Of a stretch of DNA of 64,000 nt, positions 43,157 to 52,145 are shown one piece after another; the stretch's first letter is position 1, and the number at the start of each line of letters is the position of its first letter. Source of the stretch: Enterococcus gilvus ATCC BAA-350 (GTDB lineage Bacteria; Bacillota; Bacilli; Lactobacillales; Enterococcaceae). A program made the translations under genes and the position numbers. The DNA lies in NCBI RefSeq assembly GCF_000407545.1, contig NZ_ASWH01000002.1, positions 248,001 to 312,000 on the forward strand. Reading direction: 5' to 3'. The notes under the pieces are model-generated. The model was not told the origin of the DNA. It saw nothing but the letters and a program-made list of their open reading frames with translations, and ran no database searches.

Positions 43157-43726
43157 ATGGAAGAAAAAAAGAAGGTGTTCTTTGAGACGGCAGCCGATTT
43201 TCGGGAATGGCTTGCCGAAAATGCCGAGATCAGCGGCGGCGTTTGGCTGACATTCGGCAAAACAAAAAACGTCAAAACGCTGAAGGCGGGCGAAGCGTTG
43301 GAAGAAGCGTTGAGCTTCGGCTGGATCGACGGGGTCATGAAAAAAGTCGATGAGCACGCGTACTTAAAATACTTTGCGCCACGGCGTAAAAACAGTAAAT
43401 GGTCGGAGAAAAACAAAAAAATCGTCGCAAAGCTGGAAGCACAGGGGCGAATGACGCCCCTCGGTCAGGAGAAGGTGGCAGAGGCGAAAGCAAACGGGCA
43501 ATGGGAAAATGCGACGAAGCCTTCAGCGATCACAGATGAACAAATCGCCGAAGTCGCTGCCTTATTGAAGGCCGTACCACTAGCGCTGGAAAATTTCCAT
43601 AACATGTCGCCTTCCGTAAAAAAAACCTATACCCGTGCGTATTTTGATGCCAAAACAGACGCAGGCAGAGGGAAACGATTGGCTTGGATGACGGAACGTT
43701 TAGAGAAAAACTTAAAACCGATGTAA
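43157..43726 (+). CDS. YdeI/OmpD-associated family protein
   Basis: 189 residues. The N-terminal YdeI motif (FREWLAENAEISGGVWLTFGKTK, then EALEEALSFGWIDGVMKKVDEHAYLKYFAPRRKNSKWSEKN) and the C-terminal FHNMSPSVKKTYTRAYFDAKT are typical. In Salmonella the relative is tied to peptide resistance, and some are annotated as bacteriocin protection; the biochemical role is unknown. It directly follows deoC and probably shares its transcript. Confidence 0.8.
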   Translation: MEEKKKVFFETAADFREWLAENAEISGGVWLTFGKTKNVKTLKAGEALEEALSFGWIDGVMKKVDEHAYLKYFAPRRKNSKWSEKNKKIVAKLEAQGRMTPLGQEKVAEAKANGQWENATKPSAITDEQIAEVAALLKAVPLALENFHNMSPSVKKTYTRAYFDAKTDAGRGKRLAWMTERLEKNLKPM

Positions 43727-43728
43727 AA

Positions 43729-43766
43729 AAAGCGCTGGGATCTTTTTTCGATCTCAGCGCTTTTCT
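43729..43766. terminator. Bidirectional terminator overlapping the oxidoreductase 3' end
   Basis: AAAGCGCTG-GATC and GATC-CAGCGCTTTT. On the minus strand the hairpin includes the stop codon of the FAD oxidoreductase. Confidence 0.85.
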
Positions 43767-44851
43767 GTGTGGATATAGTTCGTTATGGTTTTTTGGTAGT
43801 CGTCCCAGTTGGCTTCGCCCGTATTCATATACTGTGCCAACAAATACCCGATATACGGCCCCGTCGTCAATCCCGAAGAACCTAGCCCGCTGGCGACCAG
43901 CAGCCCGTCCGTCAAGGAACCGAAGAAGGGGGCGAAATCAGAAGTATAAGCGCGAGTCCCTACACGAAAATGAGCAGGGGCGGCGAGGATTTTTTCCGGT
44001 TCCGCCAAAAAGGGCATTGCGCCTTCTGTGAGCTGCTTGAATGCCTGATCCGTCGCCTTCAGATCCCAGCCCGCGTCGTTTTCATGGGTCGCCCCTAACA
44101 AGATTTTCCCATCTAAAAAGGGGATCAAATCGGCTTCGCCATCCAGCATCGCGACAGGGAAGTCGCCGCTGTTTTTTAGCGTTGTCTGGAACACAAGCAG
44201 TTGCCCCTTTTGCGGACGCAGGTCTGCTTGATAGCCGAGAGGTGCCAGCAGCTCTTTGAGATGAGGACCGACTGTCAAAATAATTTGGTCGAAAGTGTCC
44301 TTTTTCTCTGCGTAGGTGATCGTTTTTTCATCCAACAGCTTCACACGCTGAGAAACGAAGGCGACGCCCGAATGCTCGGCCTTTTTTCGCATATGAATCA
44401 AATAGGCTTTGCCATCTAAGCGACCGCCGCCGCTGATCTTTAACGCAGGCGCCGGCTTCAGCAAGGGCAGTGCGTCGTGAGTCTGTTCCCTTGAAAGTCG
44501 CTCGATCGTGCCGATCTCCGGTGCGTCTTTTTTTCGTTCTTCCGCCAAGGTAAAAAGCGTGTCTAATTGTTTTTCAGGCCGCAGCAGCAGTGTTCCTGAA
44601 CGCTGATAGATCGTGTGATCCAAGTGAAAATCTTGGACCAATTTTGGGAAAAAGGCCGCGCCGTCTTTTGCCAATCGGTACCATTGCTTGTTGCGTCGTT
44701 TCGACAACCAAGGCGAGATGATCCCCGCACTGGCACTGGTTGCTTGTCCTGTCGGCTCATCAAACAAGGTCACGTGGTATTTTTTTGGATCTATATAATT
44801 CGCCAGCGTCATGCCGATGATGCCGCCGCCGATAATCGCGATTTCTTTCAT
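43754..44851 (-). CDS. FAD-dependent amino-acid-oxidase-like enzyme (DAO family)
   Basis: 365 residues. An N-terminal FAD fold (IAIIGGGIIGMTLANYIDPKKYHVTLFDE), TSASAGIISPWLSKRRN in the glycine-oxidase/DadA position, and a C-terminal LLVASGLGSSGLTTGPYIGYLLAQYM are those of the DAO superfamily. It oxidises an amino acid or amine, but the substrate is open. ATG 44851 has a modest GAAGTGAAG site. It is monocistronic, convergent with the deoC operon and divergent from padR. Confidence 0.78.
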   Translation of the reverse strand: MKEIAIIGGGIIGMTLANYIDPKKYHVTLFDEPTGQATSASAGIISPWLSKRRNKQWYRLAKDGAAFFPKLVQDFHLDHTIYQRSGTLLLRPEKQLDTLFTLAEERKKDAPEIGTIERLSREQTHDALPLLKPAPALKISGGGRLDGKAYLIHMRKKAEHSGVAFVSQRVKLLDEKTITYAEKKDTFDQIILTVGPHLKELLAPLGYQADLRPQKGQLLVFQTTLKNSGDFPVAMLDGEADLIPFLDGKILLGATHENDAGWDLKATDQAFKQLTEGAMPFLAEPEKILAAPAHFRVGTRAYTSDFAPFFGSLTDGLLVASGLGSSGLTTGPYIGYLLAQYMNTGEANWDDYQKTITNYIHTEKR

Positions 44852-44922
44852 GTCTTCACTTCTTTCCGTTATTGATTTTGACATACCCAGACAAAATTTT
44901 CAATCAATGACCCATATTTTAC

Positions 44923-44951
44923 TTTACCTGTCGTAGTAATTGTCGTACAAT
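44923..44951 (+). promoter_or_regulatory. padR promoter
   Basis: -35 TTTACC (44923-44928), 17-base spacer, -10 TACAAT (44946-44951). The operator below covers both the spacer and the -10. Confidence 0.7.
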
Positions 44952-44965
44952 GATTACAACGACAG
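44928..44965. promoter_or_regulatory. Probable PadR operator
   Basis: Arms CTGTCGTAGTAAT (44928-44940) and ATTACAACGACAG (44953-44965) are inverted repeats matching at 12 of 13 positions. A third half-site TGTCGTAC begins at 44941. The whole covers the promoter of the PadR gene, so self-repression is expected. Confidence 0.75.
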
Positions 44966-44991
44966 ATGAAGTAATTTCAGGAGGTGGCAAA

Positions 44992-45318
44992 ATGATTTCG
45001 AGCGATGGGATTCGCGGGTACAATGATGTCATCATTTTGTCCGTATTGAAGGAAGGCGATTCTTATGGATACGCTGTTTCCCAAAAAATTCGCGATGTGA
45101 GTGAGGAAGTCTATGTGATCAAAGAGACGACCTTATACTCCGCCTTCAACCGATTGGAGAAAAATGGGTATATCCATTCGTATCCAGGAGAAGTTACCCA
45201 TGGAAAAAAGCGCACGTACTACCACATCACCGATATAGGCCTGACTTTTTTAGAAGAAAAGCGAAATGAATGGAAGCAAACTAAAAAAGTTGTGAACCGA
45301 TTTATGAAAGAAGGGTAA
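44992..45318 (+). CDS. PadR family transcriptional regulator
   Basis: 108 residues with the PadR winged helix: IRGYNDVIILSVLKEGDSYGYAVSQKI, then TTLYSAFNRLEKNGYIHSYPGE and KRTYYHITDIGLTFLEE. ATG 44992 follows GGAGGTGG; the longer frame to 44950 crosses the operator. It is coupled with the membrane protein that follows, the standard PadR plus HAAS-domain pair that in other Firmicutes responds to envelope stress. Confidence 0.88.
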   Translation: MISSDGIRGYNDVIILSVLKEGDSYGYAVSQKIRDVSEEVYVIKETTLYSAFNRLEKNGYIHSYPGEVTHGKKRTYYHITDIGLTFLEEKRNEWKQTKKVVNRFMKEG

Positions 45319-45321
45319 AAA

Positions 45322-46266
45322 ATGGATACGATAAAAAATTATGTGGAGACATTGTTTCTCGAATTTCCAAATACGAAGGAAGTCCAACGGGCAAAGCAAG
45401 AGATTCTCACGATCATGGAAGATCATTATTTAGCGCTGATCGATGAAGGAAAAAGTGAACACGAAGCGATCGGTCAAGTCATCAGTGAATTCGGCTCTGT
45501 CGATGAGCTGCGGGAGGAGCTGGAGTTTGCGACTCGGGAGAAAGAACCCGACAACGGTATCGAAGAAGAGGAAATGTACCAGTATTTAGAGCATCGCAAG
45601 AGAGACGCCAAAGGTCTGAGCATCGGGATCAGCGGATGTCTGCTCGCGGTGGGCGCTCTTTTGGGATTCAGTATAGCCGGTGCGGAGATGGTGGGGATGC
45701 TGCTGTTCTTTATCCTCCTCGCCATCAGTGTCGGTATCATTATCTACAATGGGATGCAATTTTCTAAAAACAGTAAAGGATTGAATGACCGCTACATTCC
45801 TGTCGAGTGCAACAAAGAAGCGCAAAAGTTAAAACAAGGCTATCAAAAAAGTTTCCAAGTCAGCTTGGTTTTCGGTGTCTGTCTTTGCGTATTGAGCGTG
45901 GCGCCTTTGTTCTTTTTCCAAATCTTTACTTATGCGGAGAACGGGCTGCCCTTCATGTTCTTCTTCTTAGCATTGGGAGTATTCTTGATCGTTTACGGAA
46001 GCATCAACTACGCCAGCTTTGATAAATTCATCAAAGAAAAATATTTTATCGCAGACGAAGATGAATTAGGTCCTAACGCGATGCAGGAAAAATACGGGGA
46101 ATCTGCCCGCGCAAAGTATGTTTTTCAAAAAGTGTATTGGCCGCTAGTGGTGATCATTTATTTTGCTTGGTCCTTCATGCTGGGGGGCTGGGGAATCAGT
46201 TGGGTGGTCTTTGTCGTAGCAGGTATTTTTTATAGCGTATTAGAAACAGTTTTTGTGAAGCGGTAA
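45322..46266 (+). CDS. HAAS/DUF1700-type membrane protein (PadR partner)
   Basis: 314 residues. An N-terminal soluble HAAS-like domain (IKNYVETLFLEFPNTKEVQRAKQEILTIMEDHYLALIDEGKSEHEAI and GSVDELREEL) is followed by six membrane segments. Such proteins are usually encoded right after a PadR regulator, as here, only 3 bases away. The function is not established; modulation of the regulator or envelope stress sensing is proposed for relatives. Confidence 0.75.
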   Translation: MDTIKNYVETLFLEFPNTKEVQRAKQEILTIMEDHYLALIDEGKSEHEAIGQVISEFGSVDELREELEFATREKEPDNGIEEEEMYQYLEHRKRDAKGLSIGISGCLLAVGALLGFSIAGAEMVGMLLFFILLAISVGIIIYNGMQFSKNSKGLNDRYIPVECNKEAQKLKQGYQKSFQVSLVFGVCLCVLSVAPLFFFQIFTYAENGLPFMFFFLALGVFLIVYGSINYASFDKFIKEKYFIADEDELGPNAMQEKYGESARAKYVFQKVYWPLVVIIYFAWSFMLGGWGISWVVFVVAGIFYSVLETVFVKR

Positions 46267-46283
46267 GCAGTAAAAACAAGACG

Positions 46284-46321
46284 AACGTTCGAAGCAGGAA
46301 AAGGCTTCGGACGTTTTTTTG
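46284..46321 (+). terminator. Terminator of the padR operon
   Basis: AACGTTCGAAGC and GCTTCGGACGTT with one mismatch, then seven T. Confidence 0.88.
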
Positions 46322-46372
46322 TGGTTTGGTTGAATAGAGGAAAAGCAACGAAAAAAAGTTCTATCCAAATGA

Positions 46373-46401
46373 TTGACAAAATTCCAGAATAAACTTAAAC
46401 T
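46373..46401 (+). promoter_or_regulatory. umuC promoter
   Basis: -35 TTGACA (46373-46378, perfect), 17-base spacer, -10 TAAACT (46396-46401). Confidence 0.8.
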
Positions 46402-46406
46402 GAAAT

Positions 46407-46420
46407 CGAACATATGTTTG
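46407..46420. promoter_or_regulatory. LexA/DinR (SOS) box
   Basis: CGAACATATGTTTG agrees with the Gram-positive LexA box CGAAC-N4-GTTCG at 9 of 10 defined positions. It lies just downstream of the -10, where LexA would block transcription. Confidence 0.85.
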
Positions 46421-46434
46421 CATTGGAGGTGGAT

Positions 46435-47739
46435 ATGTTGAGTAACATTTACGAAGGAGAGCCGGTCAGAGATGTTTTTTGCATGGACTCGAAAAGTTTT
46501 TATGCCAGTGTGGAGTGTATCGAGCATGGATTGAAGCCATTGGAAGATATGCTCGTCGTGATGAGCGGCGATCGAGAGAATGCGGGTCTTGTGTTAGCGG
46601 CGAGCCCGATGGCGAAAAAGAAATTAGGCATCAGCAATGTCAGTCGTGGATTTGAGATTCCCAATCACCCGGACCTGCATGTCGTCCCGCCGCGGATGAC
46701 GTTGTACATTCAATACCATATGCGTATCCAGGAGATTTTTCGGCAGTACATGGCAGAGGAAGACATTCATACATATAGCATTGATGAACAATTTGGCGAT
46801 TTGACTCATAGCTGGAAATTATTCGGCAAAAGTTCGGAGGAAGTCGGCAGGATGATCCAACAGGAGATCATTGATAAGATCGGCATCTATACCTCGTTAG
46901 GGATGGGAGACAATCCCTTATTGGCAAAGATCGCGATGGACAATGAAGCAAAAAACAGAGACGATCACTTCGCTCATTGGCGGTATCAAGATGTACCGGA
47001 AAAGATTTGGCCGCTTCGTCTGAGTGACTTTTGCGGCATCGGTCGGCGGATGGAACGGCGCTATCAACTGATGGGGTTTTATACGATGGGGGACCTTGCC
47101 CACACGGATCCGTTTATTTTAAAAAATCATTTTGGTGTGATGGGTATGCAGCATTACATGCATGCATGGGGCATTGATCGTTCGGTCCTTTCACAAAAAG
47201 ACCTGTACCCTGAGAAGGAAAAATCCATTGGGAATTCCCAAGTGCTGCCTAAGAATTATGCCCATAAAGGGGACATTCTTACGGTATTGGCGGAAATCTG
47301 TGAACAGGTCGCACAGCGACTGCGAAAAAAAGAGGTATTGGGCGGCACGCTCCATTTAGGGATTGCTTATGCCTACTTTGGCAGTGGGAAACGAGGCGGG
47401 TTCCATCATCAAGTAAAAATCCCTCCTACTAACCAGTCAAAGGAGCTGACGCAAGTCGCGCGGACACTGTTTGAAAAATATTGGGACCGTTCAGAGGTTC
47501 GGAACATCTCTATTACAGTCTCATCTTTACGACCGGCTGGGAGTTTGCAGCTGAATCTGTTTGAAGAGCCGCTGCAGACGATCAAAGAGGAGAAGATCGA
47601 TGATGTCATAGCCCAGATCCGCAACCGTTACAAATTCACGTCGATCGTACGCGCCCACTCATTGAATGAAGGGGCGACCGCGATTCGGCGCGCCGGATTG
47701 GTGGGCGGCCATGCTGGCGGAATGGAAGGAATGGATTAA
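46435..47739 (+). CDS. Y-family DNA polymerase (UmuC/UvrX type)
   Basis: 434 residues. The catalytic Asp is in VFCMDSKSFYASVECIEHGL and the acidic pair in YSIDEQFGDL (the family has SIDE). A helix-hairpin-helix (LSDFCGIGRRMERRYQLMGFYTMGDLAH) and a little-finger domain follow. It is a translesion polymerase. ATG 46435 follows GGAGGTGG; the earlier ATG at 46414 lies within the LexA box. It forms an SOS operon with the YolD-like gene. It resembles chromosomal and plasmid UvrX/ImpB of enterococci. Confidence 0.9.
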   Translation: MLSNIYEGEPVRDVFCMDSKSFYASVECIEHGLKPLEDMLVVMSGDRENAGLVLAASPMAKKKLGISNVSRGFEIPNHPDLHVVPPRMTLYIQYHMRIQEIFRQYMAEEDIHTYSIDEQFGDLTHSWKLFGKSSEEVGRMIQQEIIDKIGIYTSLGMGDNPLLAKIAMDNEAKNRDDHFAHWRYQDVPEKIWPLRLSDFCGIGRRMERRYQLMGFYTMGDLAHTDPFILKNHFGVMGMQHYMHAWGIDRSVLSQKDLYPEKEKSIGNSQVLPKNYAHKGDILTVLAEICEQVAQRLRKKEVLGGTLHLGIAYAYFGSGKRGGFHHQVKIPPTNQSKELTQVARTLFEKYWDRSEVRNISITVSSLRPAGSLQLNLFEEPLQTIKEEKIDDVIAQIRNRYKFTSIVRAHSLNEGATAIRRAGLVGGHAGGMEGMD

Positions 47740-47741
47740 CC

Positions 47742-48155
47742 ATGATCTATGATGAAGACAGTGCGAAGCAGCTTTTTATGGAAGCCAAGCGGGTCTATGA
47801 AGACCGAGGGATGATGAAATGGATCGGGTTTTACCTTTCCGACCATACTGCGGTACTAAATAAGGAATCCGCGGCACGCAGTCGGATCAACAGTGAAAAA
47901 GAACAAATGACGGTGGAGGAAATTGGTGCGACCTTGCAGCAAGGCTTTCTCCAAAACAAACGCTTGGCGATCCAGCTAGAGGCGCTCGACAGCGAAGGAA
48001 ATTACTTAGATGATCTCGTAGGAAAGCTCGTCGGTCAAAAAGACGAGCAAATCTACCTCGACGAAGAGGAACGAGGCGTTTTACATATGACCATTGAACA
48101 GATCCATCATGTAGAACTATTAAAACCTAAGAAAATTTTGACAAATGATCACTAA
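47742..48155 (+). CDS. YolD-like protein, partner of the Y-family polymerase
   Basis: 137 residues. The second half (LQQGFLQNKRLAIQLEALDSEGNYLDDLVGKLVGQKDEQIYLD) has the YolD pattern. YolD proteins are encoded next to UmuC/UvrX in Bacillus phages and enterococci and are thought to take the UmuD-like role. It begins 2 bases after the polymerase stop, under the same SOS box. Confidence 0.82.
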   Translation: MIYDEDSAKQLFMEAKRVYEDRGMMKWIGFYLSDHTAVLNKESAARSRINSEKEQMTVEEIGATLQQGFLQNKRLAIQLEALDSEGNYLDDLVGKLVGQKDEQIYLDEEERGVLHMTIEQIHHVELLKPKKILTNDH

Positions 48156-48160
48156 CCTAA

Positions 48161-48200
48161 AACCCTTCATCGCATCGCTGATGAAGGGTTTTTTATTTTT
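48161..48200 (+). terminator. SOS operon terminator
   Basis: AAACCCTTCATC and GATGAAGGGTTT, 12 bp perfect, then T residues. Confidence 0.92.
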
Positions 48201-48367
48201 AAAAATGAGTTAAAGGCGCTGTCTGCAAATGTCGAGACAGTGGAGGGGGATGTGGATCAAAAAGTCTAAAGTTCACACGCAATCCTCCATAAGAGGCAAA
48301 TCTTTTTATAGTTCCAACTTTTTTGCTATAGTTATTTTAAGATAGAAGAAGAGGGGGAAAGAATCGA

Positions 48368-49075
48368 ATGGATCACTTATTTATGACTTTTTTAGTTTAC
48401 TCAGTGATTGGCTGGCTCTGGGAAAGTTTCTATTGTTCATTGAAAGCGAGGCACTATGTGTATCGAGGCTTTTTACTGGGGCCCTATTGTCCAGTCTATG
48501 GCTTCGGCGTCGCTTCCGTACTGATTTTAGTTCCTGAAAACGCGGGGACCCTGTTGAACTTATACTTTAATATTGTTGTGATCGTCACGATTATCGAGTT
48601 CATCACGAGCTGGATGTTAGAAAAGTTCTTTGGAATGAAGCTTTGGGATTACACAAAAGTGCCCCTGAATATTGAAGGGCGGGTCGCTGTACCGGTTTCT
48701 TTATTTTGGGGTGTCGGCTGTCTGATTCTGATGAAGGTAATCAATCCCGTTATTCAGGATGGAATTCAGGAATTTATTGATGCGACCAACCATTTAGGTC
48801 CTGTCATTTTAGCGGCTCTCTTTGCGGCAGATGTTGCTTCGACACTGATCTTCACCCTAACGACAAAAAAGGAAGTATCGTCTGTTATTGATACCTCTGA
48901 TCCAGAAAATGCCGCGGTGAAGGAATTCCGCTTGAAGCATCTGATAAGCAACCATCACTCCTCTACCAGCAGGGAACAGGTATTGAAAATGATCAAGGAG
49001 CGTCCGAAGAATTTAACACGCCGCAACTTGAATCGATTGGCTAAAAACTATCCAAATATGCACTTTAAAAAATAG
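48368..49075 (+). CDS. CmpB-like putative ABC transporter permease (PF06541 type)
   Basis: 235 residues with five or six membrane segments. The opening YSVIGWLWESFYCSLKARHYVYRGFLLGPYCPVYGFG, then ITSWMLEKFFGMKLWDYTKVPLNIEGRV, is the signature of the family annotated as ABC_trans_CmpB. No ATPase is adjacent, and the biochemical role of the family is not known to me. The C-terminal 60 residues are soluble and basic. It has a GAGGGGG site and is monocistronic. Confidence 0.7.
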   Translation: MDHLFMTFLVYSVIGWLWESFYCSLKARHYVYRGFLLGPYCPVYGFGVASVLILVPENAGTLLNLYFNIVVIVTIIEFITSWMLEKFFGMKLWDYTKVPLNIEGRVAVPVSLFWGVGCLILMKVINPVIQDGIQEFIDATNHLGPVILAALFAADVASTLIFTLTTKKEVSSVIDTSDPENAAVKEFRLKHLISNHHSSTSREQVLKMIKERPKNLTRRNLNRLAKNYPNMHFKK

Positions 49076-49127
49076 TCGATCGTTCACCCGGCCATTTCTG
49101 AATAAAACAAAAGAGGTATAAAAAATA

Positions 49128-49162
49128 AAGACAGGAAGCATTTTTCTTGTCTTTTTTTTATA
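49128..49162 (+). terminator. Terminator after the CmpB-like gene
   Basis: AAAGACAGGAA and TTCTTGTCTTT with a G-T pair, then eight T. Confidence 0.75.
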
Positions 49163-49270
49163 AAATAAATAAAAAAATATAGACGAATTGGAAAAAATTA
49201 ATTAAAGTGAGTGGATACTGATTGAAAAGAAGCACTCAGCGATCCGAGTGAATGAAAGAAGGTCCTTTAG

Positions 49271-50725
49271 TTGTTCGGTTTAGACAATAGAACCATGCTG
49301 GCGAGAGATATCATCAATCTTTTGGATAACTCAGATGAAGCACTCTCTGCGGAAAAAATCCAAAAAAAGCTTGGCAGAAGTAATGTGATCACGATCAACG
49401 ATGTGTGTAAGCATTTAATGTACATTGCCAGCAATGACTCTGGAAATGACGATTATTTTGTTAGGATCGAGACGCCTGAAAGAGGCTCTTACCAGTTGGA
49501 ACGACAAAGCACGAATTTACAAAGCTTGTACAAGGCGATTTTTGAGACGGATCTGTCGTATCTGATTTTAATGACTGTTATTCAGGATCGGGAGTTTTCC
49601 ACCCACGATTTCTGTGAAGAGCATCATGTCAGCTTTTCTACAGTGCAGAGAAAAATAAAAGCCATCAATAAAGAAATCAATCCTTTCCAAGTACATATTA
49701 CGTGCTCCCATAGAATAAAATTTAATTCTGATGAGCTGTTGATTCGTTCCTTTTCTCATCTTTTTTTCTGGAGCCTGCATCGAGAAATAAGCAATAATTT
49801 GTTCTTTTTAGACTATGATCATTACATAAAAGGAGCTGAAAGGGTCGTCGCTTATTTAGAAAAGCCCTATGATCCTCTCAATGTTCGCTCAATTGCCTTA
49901 TGGATGAAATTATTTTCTATTGGGATAGCGAAGAAGCAGCAGCTCTGTATGTCTCCTGAAAAAGAAGCGTTGATGCAAAGTTTTTCTATTCCAGAGAAGC
50001 CTGATTTTTTACCTTTTTGGAATGAGAACGATTGGTATGCGTTAGTGGGGATTATGAACGTGACAGGGATCTATCCCTTTGACCTGGTATTTGATGAAGA
50101 GAAATTAGGTTATTTTATTAAAGCGGAAGATTTGAGTCCAGAGACATTCCTTGAATGTTCAGAAACCTATTTTGGTCCTGCGGAAGCAGCATCTGTTGCG
50201 ACCATCACACGGTTGGTCCATCGTTATCAGTTGCTAAAGGTATTTATCGAACCGAATACGAAAAGCGAATTGCGTTCGATCACCAAACATATTTTGAGTT
50301 TTACGATGATCAAAAAGGTTAATCCGTTATATTGGAAAAACTTTGTCGCCTTTTGGAAAGAGCTTAAAGAAACGCTGCCTATTTCTGAACAATCTTCGTA
50401 TCTGAGGTATAGCTGTTTGATGATTTGTCTCGAAGCATTCCCGATTGATAGCTGCAGACCACTCATAAAGGTTCATCTTTCCTCTGATTTTGATGTGCTT
50501 TATGAAGGGATGCTGAAGCAGTTGATTCGTTCACGATTCAATCAGACGTATCAAATTCAATTTATCGAAGAACTTCAAGCCGCTGATATGATCCTTACGA
50601 CGACACCGTTAAATAAGCAGGTGTTGTCGGAAAAGCAAAAGCACCTCATCACCCACTCCCAACTGTCTGAAAAGGATTTAAAAAAATTGAGTCATCTGTT
50701 CAACGAGTTGATTTTGTACCGTTAG
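49271..50725 (+). CDS. Mga-family (Mga/AtxA-like) transcriptional regulator
   Basis: 484 residues, the usual length for Mga-like regulators. An N-terminal winged helix (LARDIINLLDNSDEALSAEKIQKKLGRSN) is followed by the Mga helix-turn-helix (REFSTHDFCEEHHVSFSTVQRKIKAINKEI) and a PRD-like middle region, and the end resembles an EIIB-type domain (FIEELQAADMILTTTPL). Mga proteins control surface proteins in response to sugar. TTG 49271 has AAGG 8 bases upstream. A target could be the LRR/MucBP surface gene 3 kb downstream, which is inference. Confidence 0.75.
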   Translation: MFGLDNRTMLARDIINLLDNSDEALSAEKIQKKLGRSNVITINDVCKHLMYIASNDSGNDDYFVRIETPERGSYQLERQSTNLQSLYKAIFETDLSYLILMTVIQDREFSTHDFCEEHHVSFSTVQRKIKAINKEINPFQVHITCSHRIKFNSDELLIRSFSHLFFWSLHREISNNLFFLDYDHYIKGAERVVAYLEKPYDPLNVRSIALWMKLFSIGIAKKQQLCMSPEKEALMQSFSIPEKPDFLPFWNENDWYALVGIMNVTGIYPFDLVFDEEKLGYFIKAEDLSPETFLECSETYFGPAEAASVATITRLVHRYQLLKVFIEPNTKSELRSITKHILSFTMIKKVNPLYWKNFVAFWKELKETLPISEQSSYLRYSCLMICLEAFPIDSCRPLIKVHLSSDFDVLYEGMLKQLIRSRFNQTYQIQFIEELQAADMILTTTPLNKQVLSEKQKHLITHSQLSEKDLKKLSHLFNELILYR

Positions 50726-50744
50726 CAGGCGACGCGCGTATAAA

Positions 50745-50788
50745 AAAACAAGATCACCGTATGAGCGTACGACGATCTTGTTTTTTTA
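50745..50788. terminator. Bidirectional terminator
   Basis: AACAAGATC and GATCTTGTT with an inner CGT/ACG pair; T runs on both strands. It separates the Mga-like gene from lepB. Confidence 0.88.
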
Positions 50789-50793
50789 TGTGA

Positions 50794-51363
50794 TTAAAAT
50801 AGTTTGAATTCGTCTAACGGCCAAAAGCGTAAGACGACTTTTCCTTGAATCAAGGATTTGTCCACGAAGCCGAAGATCCGACTGTCTTTAGAAATCAAGC
50901 GATTATCCCCTAAAACAAAATATTGATTGTTGGGGACCGTCACATCAAAATCGTTGGTAAAGCTGGTGGCATTTGCGGCTTGTTCTTGGAAGGCTGTGCT
51001 GTAGGAGTATTCTTCAGCGAGCTTGTCCTTTTTGAATTTTTCTTTAAAGTCATCCAGATAAGGCTCAGGCACTTCTTCGCCATTGATCGTCAGGACGTTA
51101 TTTTTCATCGAAACACGGTCACCAGGCACACCGATGATTCGTTTGACCACATAGATATTCTGATTGTCCGGTTCTTTTGTGGTAATAATATCTTGACGTT
51201 TCAGCGTGGATATTTTAGATGTGATCAAGCGCTGACTGTCGTGAAGCGTTGGGTCCATCGAATGTCCTTCCACTTTTACTGGAGAAAAGACAAACATTCT
51301 GGCTAGAAAAATCAGCACAATGATAATGACTACAGGGAGCCATTCTTTTATTTTATTGTTCAT
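50794..51363 (-). CDS. lepB: Signal peptidase I
   Basis: 189 residues. One N-terminal membrane anchor (WLPVVIIIVLIFLARMFVF), the catalytic Ser in EGHSMDPTLHD, the Lys in VVKRIIGVPGDRV, and box E FVLGDNRLISKDSR are all present. It removes signal peptides from secreted proteins on the outer face of the membrane. GAGGTGA precedes ATG 51363. Several exported proteins are encoded nearby, but there is no specific link. Confidence 0.93.
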   Translation of the reverse strand: MNNKIKEWLPVVIIIVLIFLARMFVFSPVKVEGHSMDPTLHDSQRLITSKISTLKRQDIITTKEPDNQNIYVVKRIIGVPGDRVSMKNNVLTINGEEVPEPYLDDFKEKFKKDKLAEEYSYSTAFQEQAANATSFTNDFDVTVPNNQYFVLGDNRLISKDSRIFGFVDKSLIQGKVVLRFWPLDEFKLF

Positions 51364-51509
51364 ACGGTCACCTCATTGCTAAATTTTATCATTCTTCTAA
51401 ATAAAAAGCTCTTTTAACACTCATTCTTAAAGAATATACAAATGGGACTAGAGAAAAGCGGAGGAATGTGGGAAACTAAAAGCATTATGAAGGAACGGAG
51501 GGGGAGCGT

Positions 51510-52145
51510 ATGCGTAAACATGATCCGGCAGCCCCGATTTTACCTGCGACATTTTCAACAGATTTTTATTTAGAAGATGAGGCCATCATCGAAGCGGTCC
51601 ATGGCAGCGAGGTGGATTATAGTTATTTAACGTGTGAGAACCTTGTTATTCGACGGTCGATTTTAGAAAAGGTTACGATGCAGCGCGGGAAACTGACCCG
51701 TTTCGAGGCGGGAAATGTTCTGTTTAAAAATTGCGATTTTTCAAATCTGGAATGGATCGGCGGCAGCTTTCATCAAGTGGTTTTTGAAAACTGCAAACTG
51801 ACCGGCTGCAACTTTGCAGAAAGCTATTTGCGCGATTGTCGTTTCAAAGATTGTGTGATCAATTTTGGTTCATTTAGCGGGACAAATCTTAAACATGTCG
51901 CTTTTGAAAATTGTCAGATGACCGACAGCGAATTTTTTGAAGTCACGTGGAAGCACTTATTTTTGGATACTAATAATCTGGACAACAGCAACTGGATGCG
52001 GACGAAATTGTCTGATTTGGATCTGACCTCCAACCAATTCAGCAAGATCGCTTTTTCAATGGAACAACTGAAGGGGCTGAAGGTCAACAGCTACCAAGCA
52101 TTGACCATCGCCGCAGGTCTAGGCCTGCAGATCCAAGAGGGGTAA
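51510..52145 (+). CDS. Pentapeptide-repeat protein
   Basis: 211 residues. From residue 40 to about 185 it is made of A(D/N)LXX-like repeats with Phe/Leu at the centre (VLFKNCDFSNLEWIGGSFHQ, KLTGCNFAESYLRDCRFKDC), which fold as a four-sided helix. Some such proteins mimic DNA and protect gyrase (Qnr, MfpA); most have no known role. The repeats here are irregular and Cys-rich, unlike Qnr. GGAGGGGG precedes the ATG. Confidence 0.8.
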   Translation: MRKHDPAAPILPATFSTDFYLEDEAIIEAVHGSEVDYSYLTCENLVIRRSILEKVTMQRGKLTRFEAGNVLFKNCDFSNLEWIGGSFHQVVFENCKLTGCNFAESYLRDCRFKDCVINFGSFSGTNLKHVAFENCQMTDSEFFEVTWKHLFLDTNNLDNSNWMRTKLSDLDLTSNQFSKIAFSMEQLKGLKVNSYQALTIAAGLGLQIQEG

